A stretch of 64,000 bases of DNA from Acinetobacter pittii (GCF_034067285.1 NZ_CP139286.1:2790001-2854000); one strand, 5' to 3'; positions 1 to 10,261 are shown, numbered from the stretch's first letter. Notes: generated by a model from the letters alone, not told the origin. Numbers and translations are program-made.

Positions 1-11
1 AAAAGAAAAAA

Positions 12-33
12 CCCCGAAACTTTCGTTTCAGGG
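12..33 (-). terminator. Rho-independent terminator of ssrA
   Basis: On the minus strand a stem CCCTGAAAC / GTTTCGGGG with a GAAA tetraloop is followed by a T-rich tail (TTTTTTCTTTT). It lies 14 bases beyond the CCA end of the tmRNA, which is the expected position for its terminator. Confidence 0.85.
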
Positions 34-47
34 CTTTTCACGAATCT

Positions 48-407
48 TGGTGGAGATGGCGGGAGTTGAACCCGCGTCCGCCAGCACTACGCTCGAGAAT
101 ACTACATGCTTAGATATCGTCTATTATTTTAACACCAAGTGACCCGACGAACAGGGTACAAGGTGCGATCCTCTAAGTTTGGTATAAAGCCCCGAGGCTT
201 GACTCTATACGGACTTGTGTGCGTGCGCTACGGTCGGGTTCCTAAACCACAAGTATTCTAGGAAGCGGACAAACTGCCCTTAGGCAGCTAGAGCGTAAGT
301 TTCGTCGTTTGCGACTATTAAAATGCAAATTTTATTTACGAGAGAAAATGCGCTCTCGGCATGCATCTATGAGTTTCATCACCGGCGTCGAAGCCAATAA
401 CATCCCC
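48..407 (-). ncRNA. ssrA: transfer-messenger RNA (tmRNA)
   Basis: tmRNA enters ribosomes stalled on broken mRNAs and, with SmpB, adds a degradation tag to the unfinished protein. On the minus strand the 5' end starts GGGGATG followed by TTGGCTTCGACGCCGG, the conserved acceptor-stem and D-arm region. The 3' end carries a T-arm with GTTGAACCC-type sequence on the plus strand and an encoded CCA end at 48-50. The two ends pair as in the tRNA-like domain. The length of about 360 nt is normal for gammaproteobacteria. The internal tag frame reads ANDETYALAA. Ends were read by eye and may be off by one or two bases. Confidence 0.96.
280..312 (-). other. tmRNA proteolysis-tag reading frame
   Basis: Within the tmRNA, the frame GCA AAC GAC GAA ACT TAC GCT CTA GCT GCC TAA encodes ANDETYALAA, starting at a GCA resume codon. 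The LAA end is the usual ClpXP degradation signal. The sequence before the resume codon is AT-rich and single-stranded-looking, as expected. Confidence 0.93.
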
Positions 408-426
408 ATGAATGTCTGAACATCAT

Positions 427-454
427 AGCATAACTAAAATAAAATGCTGTGCAA
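427..454 (-). promoter_or_regulatory. predicted ssrA promoter
   Basis: Reading the minus strand, TTGCAC (-35) and TATGCT (-10) are separated by 16 bases. They lie about 20 bases upstream of the mature tmRNA 5' end, which fits a short 5' precursor. This is a prediction by eye. Confidence 0.5.
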
Positions 455-526
455 TTTATCAACAGTCTGCTACTGATGAACATATTTACATAATGGAGAG
501 CCTTTTGCTTTTTTCAAGGGCTACAT

Positions 527-555
527 AAAAAAGCTGCCAAAAATGACAGCTTTTT
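527..555 (-). terminator. terminator after ggt
   Basis: A stem made of AAAAAAGCTG and its complement, with a short A/T loop, is flanked by A and T runs on both sides. It can therefore stop transcription on the minus strand (ggt) and could also work in the other direction. It separates ggt from the ssrA promoter. Confidence 0.75.
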
Positions 556-568
556 TTTAAAGTGTGGT

Positions 569-2551
569 CTATAAGGTTCCATTGCCTAACACAATACCTT
601 CACGGCGTGGGTCTACTCCACCTGCGTATTTAGTTTGATTATTAATATTTACTTTCATAATCGTTGAAATACCGCTGGTTTGCGCAGTGTTCGATATACC
701 ATGCCCTTTTGCTTTTAAACCTTCAATCAGGTCAACTAAAGAAAGCTGTACATTCGAGCTATCCACATTGGTGTTTTTACTATTGGTCGCGCCAAAGTTT
801 ACAAGCGAGGTAGCCTGCTGTGCATTTAAGTTCCAGTCCAATGCACCTACCAAAGTTTTAACTACATATTGAATGATCGTACCGCCACCTGGTGAACCTG
901 TTGCCATATAAAACTCATCTGGCGTGGTGCCTTTAAACACTAAGGTTGGCGCCATGGTACTACGTGGGCGTTTGCCCCCTTCTACACGGTTAGCAACCAG
1001 TGCCCCAGTGCTGTCATAAGGGTTCGCGCTAAAATCAGTTAACTGGTTCGATAGCAAGAAACCATCCACCATGTGGAATGAACCCATGCTCGATTCAACA
1101 GTCGATGTCATTGAAACCACATTGCCATAGGCATCTACAATCGTGAACTGCGTTGTGCCATGTTCAACAGTGGTGTCGACGCCTGCAGCCGTATTGAAAT
1201 TACCTGCTGGTGCAACGCCCATACTTTGGTTAGGGTTAATCAGTGCTGCACGTTGTTTTAAGTAATTTTTATCAATAAGACTTGGAATGCCCTGTGCTGG
1301 TAAAGCTACAAAGTCAGTGTCTGCGACATATTTGTCACGGTCAGCATAGGCCAAACGCTCTGCTTCAGACACTAAATGCACGCCCATCACATCTGGCACA
1401 CCGCCTTCATTTTCAGGGTTTTTAGGTGGATAGAGCGACATATCAAAGTTTTCTAAAATACCCAGCGTTTGAGCAACTGCTATCCCTCCCGAAGATGGAG
1501 GTGGCATGGTACATACATAGAAACTGTCACGGTAAGTGGTACAAATTGGAGTACGCTTTTTCACTTCATAGTTTGATAAATCCTGTAAGGTCATCAAACT
1601 TGGCGTAATTGGAGTTCTTGCTGGGTCATCCCCAACCGTTTGGCCTGCTTTTGCCACAATCGCTTGGGCAATCGGCCCAGTGTGCAATGCATTTGCCCCT
1701 TGTACAGCAAGTGCTTCAAGCGTTTTTGCATATTCTTTATTGGTCATGATTTCACCCACTTTGCGTGGTGAACCATCTATATAGAAATAGGTTTTCATTG
1801 CATTTGCATCGAGCGCCAAGCTATTTGCATTACTTGCAATCGCATCTGCCAAACGTCCCGGAATGCGGAAACCGTTGTCAGCTAAACCAATGGCTTCATC
1901 AAACAACTGGTTCCACTTGAGTTTACCATGCTCTTTTTGTGCTTGTTCAAGCAAACGCATTACACCCGGCACACCAATCGAGCGACCACTACGTCGCGCA
2001 CTTGGTACAGGTGCTGGTGAATTTGGGTCATCCATATTCTGGCGAATTAAATAATATGGATTAGCTGCGGCTGGTGCGGTTTCACGACCATCATAAGCCG
2101 TGACCTGTTTAGTCTTGGCATCGTAATACATCATAAAACCGCTACCAGCAATGGTACTCGACTGTGGCTCGACCAAACCAAGCACTGCTTGTACCGCAAC
2201 CGCCGCATCGACTGCACTACCGCCTGCTCTTAAAACATCACAACCAGCTTTTACCGCAAGTGGCGTGTTTGCCACCACCATATATTTATCTGAATATTTA
2301 ACCGTGTTACCAAGTCTATAACCTGATGCACCTTCAGGCGCGGCTGGGTCACCATTTTGGTTTGAGCCCACCACCACGCTTGAACCGTCTTGTGCCAGTT
2401 TGCTACAACTGGTCGGGTCATTATCTACAATTAAATTGGGCGGAGTTGTATTTGAGTCATCCTTGGGTTGATCTGAAGAATCATCTCCACATCCTTGTAA
2501 TAAACCGACTGCTAATAAACTACTGAACAAAAATGAATATTTTATATTCAC
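569..2551 (-). CDS. ggt: gamma-glutamyltranspeptidase, lipoprotein type
   Basis: Cleaves the gamma-glutamyl bond of glutathione and related compounds, and is expected at the outer face of a membrane. I start it at a GTG at 2551, which has GGAG seven bases upstream. This gives 660 residues beginning with a signal peptide that ends in the lipobox LLQGC, followed by a Ser/Asp-rich linker. An ATG 45 bases further upstream would put 15 non-signal residues in front and is less likely. Family signatures are visible: YDGRETAP, PPPSSGGI, ERLAYADRDKYVAD, the autoprocessing and catalytic threonine in GTTQFTIVD (about residue 466), LSNQLTDFS and ATGSPGGG. By family knowledge the proenzyme self-cleaves before that threonine into large and small subunits. 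It is a single-gene unit with its own terminator. The lipid anchor is inferred from the lipobox only. Confidence 0.93.
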   Translation of the reverse strand: MNIKYSFLFSSLLAVGLLQGCGDDSSDQPKDDSNTTPPNLIVDNDPTSCSKLAQDGSSVVVGSNQNGDPAAPEGASGYRLGNTVKYSDKYMVVANTPLAVKAGCDVLRAGGSAVDAAVAVQAVLGLVEPQSSTIAGSGFMMYYDAKTKQVTAYDGRETAPAAANPYYLIRQNMDDPNSPAPVPSARRSGRSIGVPGVMRLLEQAQKEHGKLKWNQLFDEAIGLADNGFRIPGRLADAIASNANSLALDANAMKTYFYIDGSPRKVGEIMTNKEYAKTLEALAVQGANALHTGPIAQAIVAKAGQTVGDDPARTPITPSLMTLQDLSNYEVKKRTPICTTYRDSFYVCTMPPPSSGGIAVAQTLGILENFDMSLYPPKNPENEGGVPDVMGVHLVSEAERLAYADRDKYVADTDFVALPAQGIPSLIDKNYLKQRAALINPNQSMGVAPAGNFNTAAGVDTTVEHGTTQFTIVDAYGNVVSMTSTVESSMGSFHMVDGFLLSNQLTDFSANPYDSTGALVANRVEGGKRPRSTMAPTLVFKGTTPDEFYMATGSPGGGTIIQYVVKTLVGALDWNLNAQQATSLVNFGATNSKNTNVDSSNVQLSLVDLIEGLKAKGHGISNTAQTSGISTIMKVNINNQTKYAGGVDPRREGIVLGNGTL

Positions 2552-2822
2552 GTGATAACTCCAATATATACGCTTGCCTATCCATGCAATTGCCATGCAA
2601 GCTTCTCTAGTTTTCAGGTATTAAGTTTTTTTAATCTTTGATAAAAATAAGATTTTATAATAGTAAATGTTTGAGGGCGTTTTATCCTGTGCCCTGTATT
2701 ATGCCTCCTTGCTTGATATCACACGCTTTTATAACTGATCTGCCCGATTCTGGCATGCTTTATTCAACTAAATACAGGCAAAATCTACCATTTACGATCC
2801 TAACCTATTTTTTAATAGCGCT

Positions 2823-2853
2823 AAAAAAAGCACCTTCGAAAAGATGCTTTTTT
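2823..2853 (-). terminator. terminator after emrB
   Basis: On the minus strand AAAAGCATCTT TTCG AAGGTGCTTTT forms a stem with one G-U pair and a T-run tail, immediately after the emrB stop codon. Confidence 0.8.
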
Positions 2854-2857
2854 GTCT

Positions 2858-4384
2858 TTAGTGGGATGGCATACCGCCTGTATTTCCTTTGGGTTTTGGA
2901 CATAGCCAAATCACCAGCCCCGCAAAGACAAATACCATCGCAAACAGCAAAAACACATGGTTCGCCGACATGGTAATGGCTTCTTTATCGACGAGGTTTG
3001 AAATAATTCCGAGCGTCGAGTCAGCCGAAAAACCATTTTGCATCAGGTTATTTTGAACTTCGGTTGTGTTTAAGTTTGACACCATTTCGCTACGTGCAAC
3101 TTTGGCATGATCGTCCCACACGGTCACTGCAATTGAAGCACCAATCGCCCCTGCCATGGTTCTTAAAAAGTTCATGAGACCCGCAGCAGAGGCAATTTCT
3201 TGCTGGAGTACCGAACCAAGTGCAATGTTGGACAGTGGAATAAAGAAGAACGGCACAGCAAAACCTTGTAGGATTTGCGGCCAAGCCAGTGCCATAAAGT
3301 CAGCATCTGTGGTCCAGAATGCCCGCATTAAGGTCACACCACCGAGCAAGATCAAACCGAAACTCGCCAGCGCCCGTGGGTCATGTTTGGTCGAAAGCTT
3401 TGCCACAATCGGTGACATGGTCAAACTACCAAAGCCCATGGTTGCGGTTAAATATCCGGCCCATGTTGCGGTATAGGAAAGGTTCATTTGCAGCCACTGC
3501 GGAATCAGTACAATGCTGCCAAAGAATGCTCCAAAACCAAGCGATAAGGCCAGTACCGATATAGCAAAGCCCCTATGCCGGAATACTTTCACATCCACCA
3601 CGGGGTGTTTGTCGGTGAGTTCCCATATGAGGAACACCACAAAACCAATGGCGGCAGTTAAACCTAAAACGATAATGCTCGTGCTATTAAACCAGTCGCG
3701 TTCGTGCCCTAAGTCGAGCATGAGCTGTAGCGCACCAATCCAGAGAATTAACAGACCTAAACCGACAGTGTCGATTCTTAAAGAAATTGTTTCTGTTTCA
3801 GCTACTCTTAATAAGCGCATTGCTGCTAAAACACAAATAATCCCAACAGGTAGGTTAATAAAGAAAATCCAGTGCCAAGACAGGTTATCACTAATCAGAC
3901 CACCCAAAATTGGCCCTAAAATTGGCCCAACGACGGTCGTCATTGCCCATAGGCCCATCGCCTGTGCATGCTTTTCTTGAGGGAAAATACGCATCAGCAA
4001 GGTTTGGCTGAGCGGCATGAGGGGGCCACCGCATAGACCTTGTCCAATACGGAAAAACACCAGCATGCCTAATGAGTTTGCTAGACCGCACAAAAAAGAA
4101 AAAATGGTAAAACCAATCAGGCCAAAAATAAAAACCCGAACGGTTCCAAAGCGGCCTGCCAGCCAACCTGTTAAAGGTACACAAATCGCTTCTGCAACAG
4201 CATATGACGTAACAACCCATGTGCCTTGTGTACTTGAAACAGCAAGGTTACCGGTAATATGCGGTACAGATACGTTGGCAATGGTCGTATCGAGCACGAC
4301 CATAAAGTTCGACAAGGCAATAACAAACGCTGCCAGTAATAAACGGCCACCGCTTAGTTCGGCAAAAGGTGTTTGCGTTTTCAT
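2858..4384 (-). CDS. emrB: DHA2-family MFS drug efflux transporter EmrB
   Basis: Inner-membrane proton-driven exporter, 508 residues, the usual EmrB length, with about 14 hydrophobic segments. The DHA2 signature VLDTTIANVSVPHI lies in the first transmembrane helix (about residues 30-43). FGTVRVFIFG and GQGLCGGPLMP match the motif A and C regions of the major facilitator superfamily. It follows emrA by six bases and is surely co-transcribed. With EmrA, and an outer-membrane channel not encoded here, it would form a tripartite pump for hydrophobic drugs. The exact substrate cannot be read from sequence. Confidence 0.92.
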   Translation of the reverse strand: MKTQTPFAELSGGRLLLAAFVIALSNFMVVLDTTIANVSVPHITGNLAVSSTQGTWVVTSYAVAEAICVPLTGWLAGRFGTVRVFIFGLIGFTIFSFLCGLANSLGMLVFFRIGQGLCGGPLMPLSQTLLMRIFPQEKHAQAMGLWAMTTVVGPILGPILGGLISDNLSWHWIFFINLPVGIICVLAAMRLLRVAETETISLRIDTVGLGLLILWIGALQLMLDLGHERDWFNSTSIIVLGLTAAIGFVVFLIWELTDKHPVVDVKVFRHRGFAISVLALSLGFGAFFGSIVLIPQWLQMNLSYTATWAGYLTATMGFGSLTMSPIVAKLSTKHDPRALASFGLILLGGVTLMRAFWTTDADFMALAWPQILQGFAVPFFFIPLSNIALGSVLQQEIASAAGLMNFLRTMAGAIGASIAVTVWDDHAKVARSEMVSNLNTTEVQNNLMQNGFSADSTLGIISNLVDKEAITMSANHVFLLFAMVFVFAGLVIWLCPKPKGNTGGMPSH

Positions 4385-4390
4385 AAGCGT

Positions 4391-5542
4391 TTACTTCGCA
4401 GATAAGTCGACTTTTGCTTCCATCGACAAGCCAACACGCAGTGGGTGTTCAGCAAGTTCTTTCGGGTCAAGTGCAATACGAACTGGTAAGCGTTGAACCA
4501 CTTTAATCCAGTTACCTGTTGCGTTTTGAGCCGGAATTAAGGCAAAGGCAGAGCCTGTACCACCAGAGAAGCCCATCACTTTGCCGTGATATTCAACGTC
4601 ATCACCATATAAATCTGAAGTTAGCGTGACAGCCTGACCCGGACGGACTTTTTTCAACTGACTTTCTTTAAAGTTCGCATCTACATATAAATCGTTAAGC
4701 GGCACAATCATCATCATGCTCGTGCCCGGCGCAACACGTTGACCGACTTGAATATTACGGCGCGTAACCACACCATCGACTGGTGCACGAATCACGGTAC
4801 GCTCTAAATCAAGCTGAGCTTGTTCAACATGCGCTTGTGCAACTTGTACATCCGGAGTCGAAGTTTCGCTTACACCTTGAATTAACGCTTCGTTTGCAGC
4901 TAAGGTACTTTCAGCAGCTTTACGACTTGAAGACGCTTGTGCTAAACCAGCTTTGGCAAGCTCTAAGCCTGCTTTGGCTGTTTCAACAGCACTTTGTGCT
5001 TTAGTGAGTTCTTCTTTAGACACTGCACCAGAGGCAGCAAGTTGCGCACGGCGGTTAAGCTCTAAAGCAGCTTTGTCATAGTCGGCCTGTGCTTGAGCAA
5101 CTTGTGCTTTGGCACTGTTAATTTCATCAGCACGAACCACAACTTGAGAGTTTAAAGAGCTACTGTTTGCCGCAGTTTGTTTGTATTGGCGTTTTGCTTT
5201 GGCAAGCTCTGCCTCAGCTTGAGCCAATGCAATTTTGGCATCACGGTCATCAATACGAACCAGCACGTCACCACGATGTACCGTTTGAGTATCTTTTACA
5301 GCAACCTGAGCGACCTGTCCGCTCACCATTGAGGTAATTTGCGCGGTTTCTGCACCGACATAAGCATTATCCGTACTCACCGAGTGATTTAAAAATAATG
5401 CCCAGATTGCATATAAAATAGCGGCAATCAATAAAATCAGCGCAAAAAAACCAAGAAATTTCTTGCGCTTGTTTTGGTTGTTGTCATCCGAGGCAGATGT
5501 TGTTGGCACTGTTTCTTGTACATTGCTTTGTGCATCAGTCAT
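4391..5542 (-). CDS. emrA: EmrA-type membrane fusion (periplasmic adaptor) protein
   Basis: Adaptor that links the EmrB transporter to an outer-membrane channel. Residues 1-27 are polar and cytoplasmic. Residues about 28-52 are a single membrane anchor. The start of the periplasmic part, STDNAYVGAETAQI, is the classic HlyD/EmrA beginning. Then follow the first half of the lipoyl domain, a long alanine- and glutamine-rich coiled-coil hairpin (about residues 110-240), the second half lipoyl motif (VIRAPVDGVVTRR) and the beta-barrel. The length of 383 is typical. It is first in the emrAB unit, behind an inverted repeat that may be an operator. Confidence 0.93.
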   Translation of the reverse strand: MTDAQSNVQETVPTTSASDDNNQNKRKKFLGFFALILLIAAILYAIWALFLNHSVSTDNAYVGAETAQITSMVSGQVAQVAVKDTQTVHRGDVLVRIDDRDAKIALAQAEAELAKAKRQYKQTAANSSSLNSQVVVRADEINSAKAQVAQAQADYDKAALELNRRAQLAASGAVSKEELTKAQSAVETAKAGLELAKAGLAQASSSRKAAESTLAANEALIQGVSETSTPDVQVAQAHVEQAQLDLERTVIRAPVDGVVTRRNIQVGQRVAPGTSMMMIVPLNDLYVDANFKESQLKKVRPGQAVTLTSDLYGDDVEYHGKVMGFSGGTGSAFALIPAQNATGNWIKVVQRLPVRIALDPKELAEHPLRVGLSMEAKVDLSAK

Positions 5543-6931
<1,389 letters not shown>

Positions 6932-6956
6932 GTTCGCAGAGAAAGGATAACACTGC

Positions 6957-8072
6957 ATGCATATTGCAATCATTGGCGCGGGCATAAGTGGATTAATGTC
7001 TGCGCTGGAGTTGGTTGAACAAGGCTGCACAGTCAGCATTTTTGATCAACAACAAGCGGGACAAGCAGCCTCTTGGGCTGGCGGAGGTATTCTCTCTCCG
7101 ATGTATCCGTGGCGCTATGTGCATGCAGTGAACCAACTTGCTCAATTTGGTAAAGCCTCTTATCAAGCATGGAACCAAAAGCTCTACCCTGTTACAGGGA
7201 TTGATTTTGAAATTCATGACACAGGTATGCTGATTTTTGATGAAGAAGATTTTGACGTTGGGCTTTCCTACGCCGAGCAGCATCAAGAACCGATGCAGCG
7301 CTGTGAATATTTACAGCGAGATGCGCTAGAGCAAGTCAACCCGCATATTTCTGATCAGTTTCAAGAAGCGATTTATTTCCCTGAACTGTCTAATATTCGC
7401 AACCCGCGCGTATTACAATCCCTCATTAGCTATTTAAAACAACATCCAAATGTTGATTTTTTTGAGCACTCGGCTGTTAAAAAACTGATTCAACAAGGTG
7501 ATGTGATACAAGCTCTACAAACCGAGGATGGTCGCAAACATACAGCAGATCATTTTGTAATAACTTCGGGTGCTTGGAGCCATTACTGGAACTCACAATT
7601 ACAACTCGAAATTCCAGTCGAACCTGTTCAAGGTCAAATGCTGCTATTTAAAACCCCTGCTCACTGGCTACCAACCATGTGCATGAATCGAGTGATGTAT
7701 CTTATTCCTCGTATGGACGGTCATATTGTTTGTGGGTCAAGCATGGCACATCGTGGTTTCGACACCTCTACCGATGAAACCACCCAGCACAATATTTTAG
7801 AAGCATGTTTGGAAATGGTGCCTGAACTGGCCGATTTCCCGATCGTACAACGCTGGGCAGGCCTCAGACCAAGTTCACCAAATGGTGTTCCCTATATTGG
7901 CAAAATGCCTGAAATGGATAACCTATGGGCAAACTTTGGTCATTTTAGAAATGGCTTATGTATGGGCGCAGGCTCTGCGCAATTGCTCCGTCAGCTTATG
8001 CTGGGTCAACCGACCTTAGTTGATGCCAAAGCATATTCACCAGAGCGTTTGCAAAATAAAATCTTAGCCTGA
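6957..8072 (+). CDS. thiO: glycine oxidase ThiO, FAD-dependent
   Basis: Oxidises glycine to the imine used to build the thiazole ring of thiamine; soluble flavoprotein of the D-amino-acid oxidase (DAO) family. The FAD-binding fingerprint IIGAGISGLMSALELVEQG is at residues 4-22, followed by the family's SWAGGGILSPMYPW. The C-terminal FAD loop RWAGLRPSSPNGVPYIG is also present. Length 371 is normal. It sits close behind hemB. Its last nine bases overlap the convergent epimerase gene. Other thiazole genes are not in this window. Confidence 0.9.
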   Translation: MHIAIIGAGISGLMSALELVEQGCTVSIFDQQQAGQAASWAGGGILSPMYPWRYVHAVNQLAQFGKASYQAWNQKLYPVTGIDFEIHDTGMLIFDEEDFDVGLSYAEQHQEPMQRCEYLQRDALEQVNPHISDQFQEAIYFPELSNIRNPRVLQSLISYLKQHPNVDFFEHSAVKKLIQQGDVIQALQTEDGRKHTADHFVITSGAWSHYWNSQLQLEIPVEPVQGQMLLFKTPAHWLPTMCMNRVMYLIPRMDGHIVCGSSMAHRGFDTSTDETTQHNILEACLEMVPELADFPIVQRWAGLRPSSPNGVPYIGKMPEMDNLWANFGHFRNGLCMGAGSAQLLRQLMLGQPTLVDAKAYSPERLQNKILA

Positions 8073-8969
8073 CGCCAATATATTCTCTAAAGCCATTTTT
8101 AATTGTGGATAAGCAAACTCAAATCCTTCTGCTTGCAGGGCTGCGGGCTTAACAAATTGACCATTTAAGATCAATTGCGACTGCTCCCCTAACAAACAGC
8201 GAAAAACTGTGCTTGGTGCCGACAATAGTGGTTTCTTATTGAGCACCGCGCCAGCTTGTTCAACAAAAGCTTTTTGAGTCACGTTTTCAGGCGCTACGAC
8301 ATTATGAATTTGAGCAGATTGAGGATGCTGAAATATAAACTCGATAGCGTTTAATACATCTTCAATATGTACCCATACTACTGGCTGACGCCCATGACCA
8401 ATTTGACCCACTAAATTGAGTCGAATCGGAAGCAACATTTTAGGCAAAATGCCACCGCCCTGCCCAAACACTACGCCTAAGCGAATAATTTTAGTATTTT
8501 GCTGAGGATCTGCCAAAGCTGCGTGTTCCCACTCTTGGCAAAGCTCGGACATAAAAATAGGCTGTGGCGTGCTTTGTTCAGTGCACACTTCTGTCCACTT
8601 TTCCTGGTCATCAATCCCGTAATAACCAATGGCTGAACCAGACACAATCACTTCCGGAAAAATTTCAGACTGCTTGAGCCATGCATACAGTTTTCGGGTC
8701 GTGTTTACTCGGCTTTCAATGAGTTGTTTTTTACGTGACTCGGTCCAACGTTTTTCGCCAATATTTGCACCGGCCAAATTCACCACATAGTCAATTTGAC
8801 GTGTCGAAATATCTTCAAACTGTTGTACCCATTGCAAGGCAGGATGGTCAGATTCCTTTCCAGCCTGCCGTGTCACAGCAATCACGTTATAATTTTTTTG
8901 TAGTAGGAACCTAATTAAATGCGTGCCAATAAAACCGCTGGCACCCGTAATTAATACATTCTTATTCAT
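8064..8969 (-). CDS. TIGR01777-family NAD(P)-dependent epimerase
   Basis: Extended short-chain dehydrogenase-like protein of the YfcH/SDR39U1 group; substrate not established. The cofactor fingerprint TGASGFIGTHLIRFL is at residues 8-22. The family signature follows: YVVNLAGANIGEKRWTESRK (about 61-80), SGSAIGYYG, LRLG-type IIRLGVVFGQGGGILPKML and PVVWVHIEDV. The C-terminal domain (PLLSAPSTVFRCLLGE) is typical of the TIGR01777 group. A strong GGAGG precedes the ATG by six bases. It is convergent with thiO with a nine-base overlap. Confidence 0.88.
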   Translation of the reverse strand: MNKNVLITGASGFIGTHLIRFLLQKNYNVIAVTRQAGKESDHPALQWVQQFEDISTRQIDYVVNLAGANIGEKRWTESRKKQLIESRVNTTRKLYAWLKQSEIFPEVIVSGSAIGYYGIDDQEKWTEVCTEQSTPQPIFMSELCQEWEHAALADPQQNTKIIRLGVVFGQGGGILPKMLLPIRLNLVGQIGHGRQPVVWVHIEDVLNAIEFIFQHPQSAQIHNVVAPENVTQKAFVEQAGAVLNKKPLLSAPSTVFRCLLGEQSQLILNGQFVKPAALQAEGFEFAYPQLKMALENILASG

Positions 8970-9052
8970 ATTTCCTCCTAGGCTGAGGATTCAAGTTTTA
9001 TTTAATTGTATAAGACTCATTTATATTTAAACGTATGAGTTTTCATAGTGAT

Positions 9053-9505
9053 CTATTGCACGTTAAACATTTTGTCAGCCATGCGCTGTGCCTGTTTGCC
9101 ATAAAACCAGTAAGTAATTAAATAAAGCGGAATAGCTAACATTAAAAGCATGATCACCATAATACTTAAGAACTGAGGCTGTTTGAGGTAAAGCATAAAG
9201 TTTTGCAAAATCTCAGGGTCTTTTCTGGCAAATAAAAATAGGCCAAATAAAACACCACACAAGTTATAGCCCCAAAAAATCAGACTAAAACCTAAAGTAA
9301 ATTTCTTTTTTTCTTGTACAGTCGGAGCACGGCGTTCTTTCTTTAAAAATTTAAATAAGACAAAAATCATTGCGCCTAAATATGGAACGGCTGTTAAAAT
9401 ACCGCCTACACTCGCTGGTAATACTGCTGCAACCACACCTACAATTAAGGTAAGCACAATGCATAAAGCAAAAAACCAGAGATAGTAAGAACGTAATTTG
9501 GTCAT
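9053..9505 (-). CDS. small multipass membrane protein (ABZJ_00895-like)
   Basis: 150 residues with four hydrophobic segments at about 9-31, 40-55, 72-92 and 110-132, separated by a basic loop (KFLKKERRAPTVQEKKKF). There is no recognisable catalytic motif. It resembles the uncharacterised proteins that Acinetobacter annotations group under the name ABZJ_00895 family, but I place it from memory of its general look and could be wrong. A short AGG element precedes the ATG. No function can be proposed. Confidence 0.7.
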   Translation of the reverse strand: MTKLRSYYLWFFALCIVLTLIVGVVAAVLPASVGGILTAVPYLGAMIFVLFKFLKKERRAPTVQEKKKFTLGFSLIFWGYNLCGVLFGLFLFARKDPEILQNFMLYLKQPQFLSIMVIMLLMLAIPLYLITYWFYGKQAQRMADKMFNVQ

Positions 9506-9599
9506 ATTTTTGCCTAATTTATGGGTTCAAAAAATAATTATAAATTTTTTTCGATTTTTTTTCATTTTTCTGTCAACCAATCCTGATCTCTTGACGTTA

Positions 9600-9783
9600 T
9601 ATAGGGTAATAAGGTCGCAGCAACCGAATACTTCCTTTGCACGGCATCCGCAAAATTGTTTCGGTGACCTTTCATTACGACTCTTTCCTTCCTTCGGATT
9701 AGGTTTTGTTAGCAGCCGAAACCCTTGATGAAGCTTTTGACCGACGATTCTCTCATCACTCGAATCGTCGGTTTTTATTTTTT
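9600..9783 (+). ncRNA. candidate intergenic small RNA
   Basis: About 180 bases between two genes end in a strong Rho-independent terminator and have no good reading frame. The segment GTTTCGGT at 9658-9665 can pair either with ACCGAA at 9623-9628 or with CCGAAAC at 9716-9722, so two folds compete. A run of 15 pyrimidines (9681-9695, CTCTTTCCTTCCTTC) is complementary to purine-rich ribosome binding sites, a feature common in Hfq-type regulators. TATATA at 9598-9603 may be the -10 element, but no good -35 is visible, so the 5' end is a guess. I do not recognise a known RNA family. Confidence 0.45.
9741..9783 (+). terminator. strong terminator of the candidate small RNA
   Basis: A perfect 10-bp stem CCGACGATTC / GAATCGTCGG (9741-9750 and 9762-9771) with an 11-base loop is followed by TTTTATTTTTT. 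It points along the plus strand and lies about 100 bases before the next gene, so it closes a separate transcript. Confidence 0.85.
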
Positions 9784-9824
9784 AGCACTTTTATTTATTT
9801 TACGCTCACCATACACAATAGTTC

Positions 9825-9854
9825 TTTCGTGGCTATAAAGGCTATGCGTATACT
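9825..9854 (+). promoter_or_regulatory. predicted promoter of the VOC-family gene
   Basis: TATACT at 9849-9854 matches the -10 consensus in five of six positions. TTTCGT at 9825-9830 with an 18-base spacer is a weak -35. A start near 9861 would leave about 23 bases before the ATG at 9884. Confidence 0.4.
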
Positions 9855-9883
9855 TTTTGCACCATAAAAATGATTTAAATAAT

Positions 9884-10261
9884 ATGAACAATATTGCCTA
9901 TTTTGAAATCCAGTCTTCAAACCCTGCCCGCGATGCGCAGTTTTATCAAGCTGTGTTTGGCTGGCAATTTAAACTCGATGAAAGCCTACCGATTGAATAT
10001 TACCGTATCGAAACGCCTTCAATCATGGGTGGACTATTAAAACGCCCAGCCCAAACGCCGCCAATGGAATATGGCACCAATGCATTTACCTGTTCGGTTC
10101 AAGTCGAAAACTTCGATGAAGTGGCTGCAAAAATTTTAGCGCAAGGGGGCATTGTCGCGATGGATAAATTCGCCATTCCCGGCCGCGCGTGGCATGGTTA
10201 TTTTGTCGATTTAGACCATAACGTTTTTGGTATTTTCCAAGTCGATGAAAATGCAGCTTAA
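9884..10261 (+). CDS. VOC (glyoxalase/bleomycin-resistance fold) family protein
   Basis: Small soluble protein of 125 residues with the typical vicinal-oxygen-chelate repeat: FEIQSSNPARDAQFYQAVFGW at the start and GRAWHGYFVDLDHNVFGIF near the end. Members are metal-dependent enzymes or binding proteins, and the substrate is not predictable here. I chose the ATG at 9884. The frame extends to a TTG at 9857, but a predicted -10 box at 9849-9854 would put the transcript start after it. No clear ribosome binding site precedes the ATG. Confidence 0.85.
   Translation: MNNIAYFEIQSSNPARDAQFYQAVFGWQFKLDESLPIEYYRIETPSIMGGLLKRPAQTPPMEYGTNAFTCSVQVENFDEVAAKILAQGGIVAMDKFAIPGRAWHGYFVDLDHNVFGIFQVDENAA

Noticed and set aside
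2638..2976. 112-codon plus-strand frame at the emrB 3' end
   Set aside because: It crosses the emrB terminator and continues antisense into emrB; it has no ribosome binding site.
9498..9728. 76-codon plus-strand frame over the candidate small RNA
   Set aside because: Its start lies inside the divergent gene at 9505, it lacks a ribosome binding site, and its composition is that of a U-rich noncoding region.
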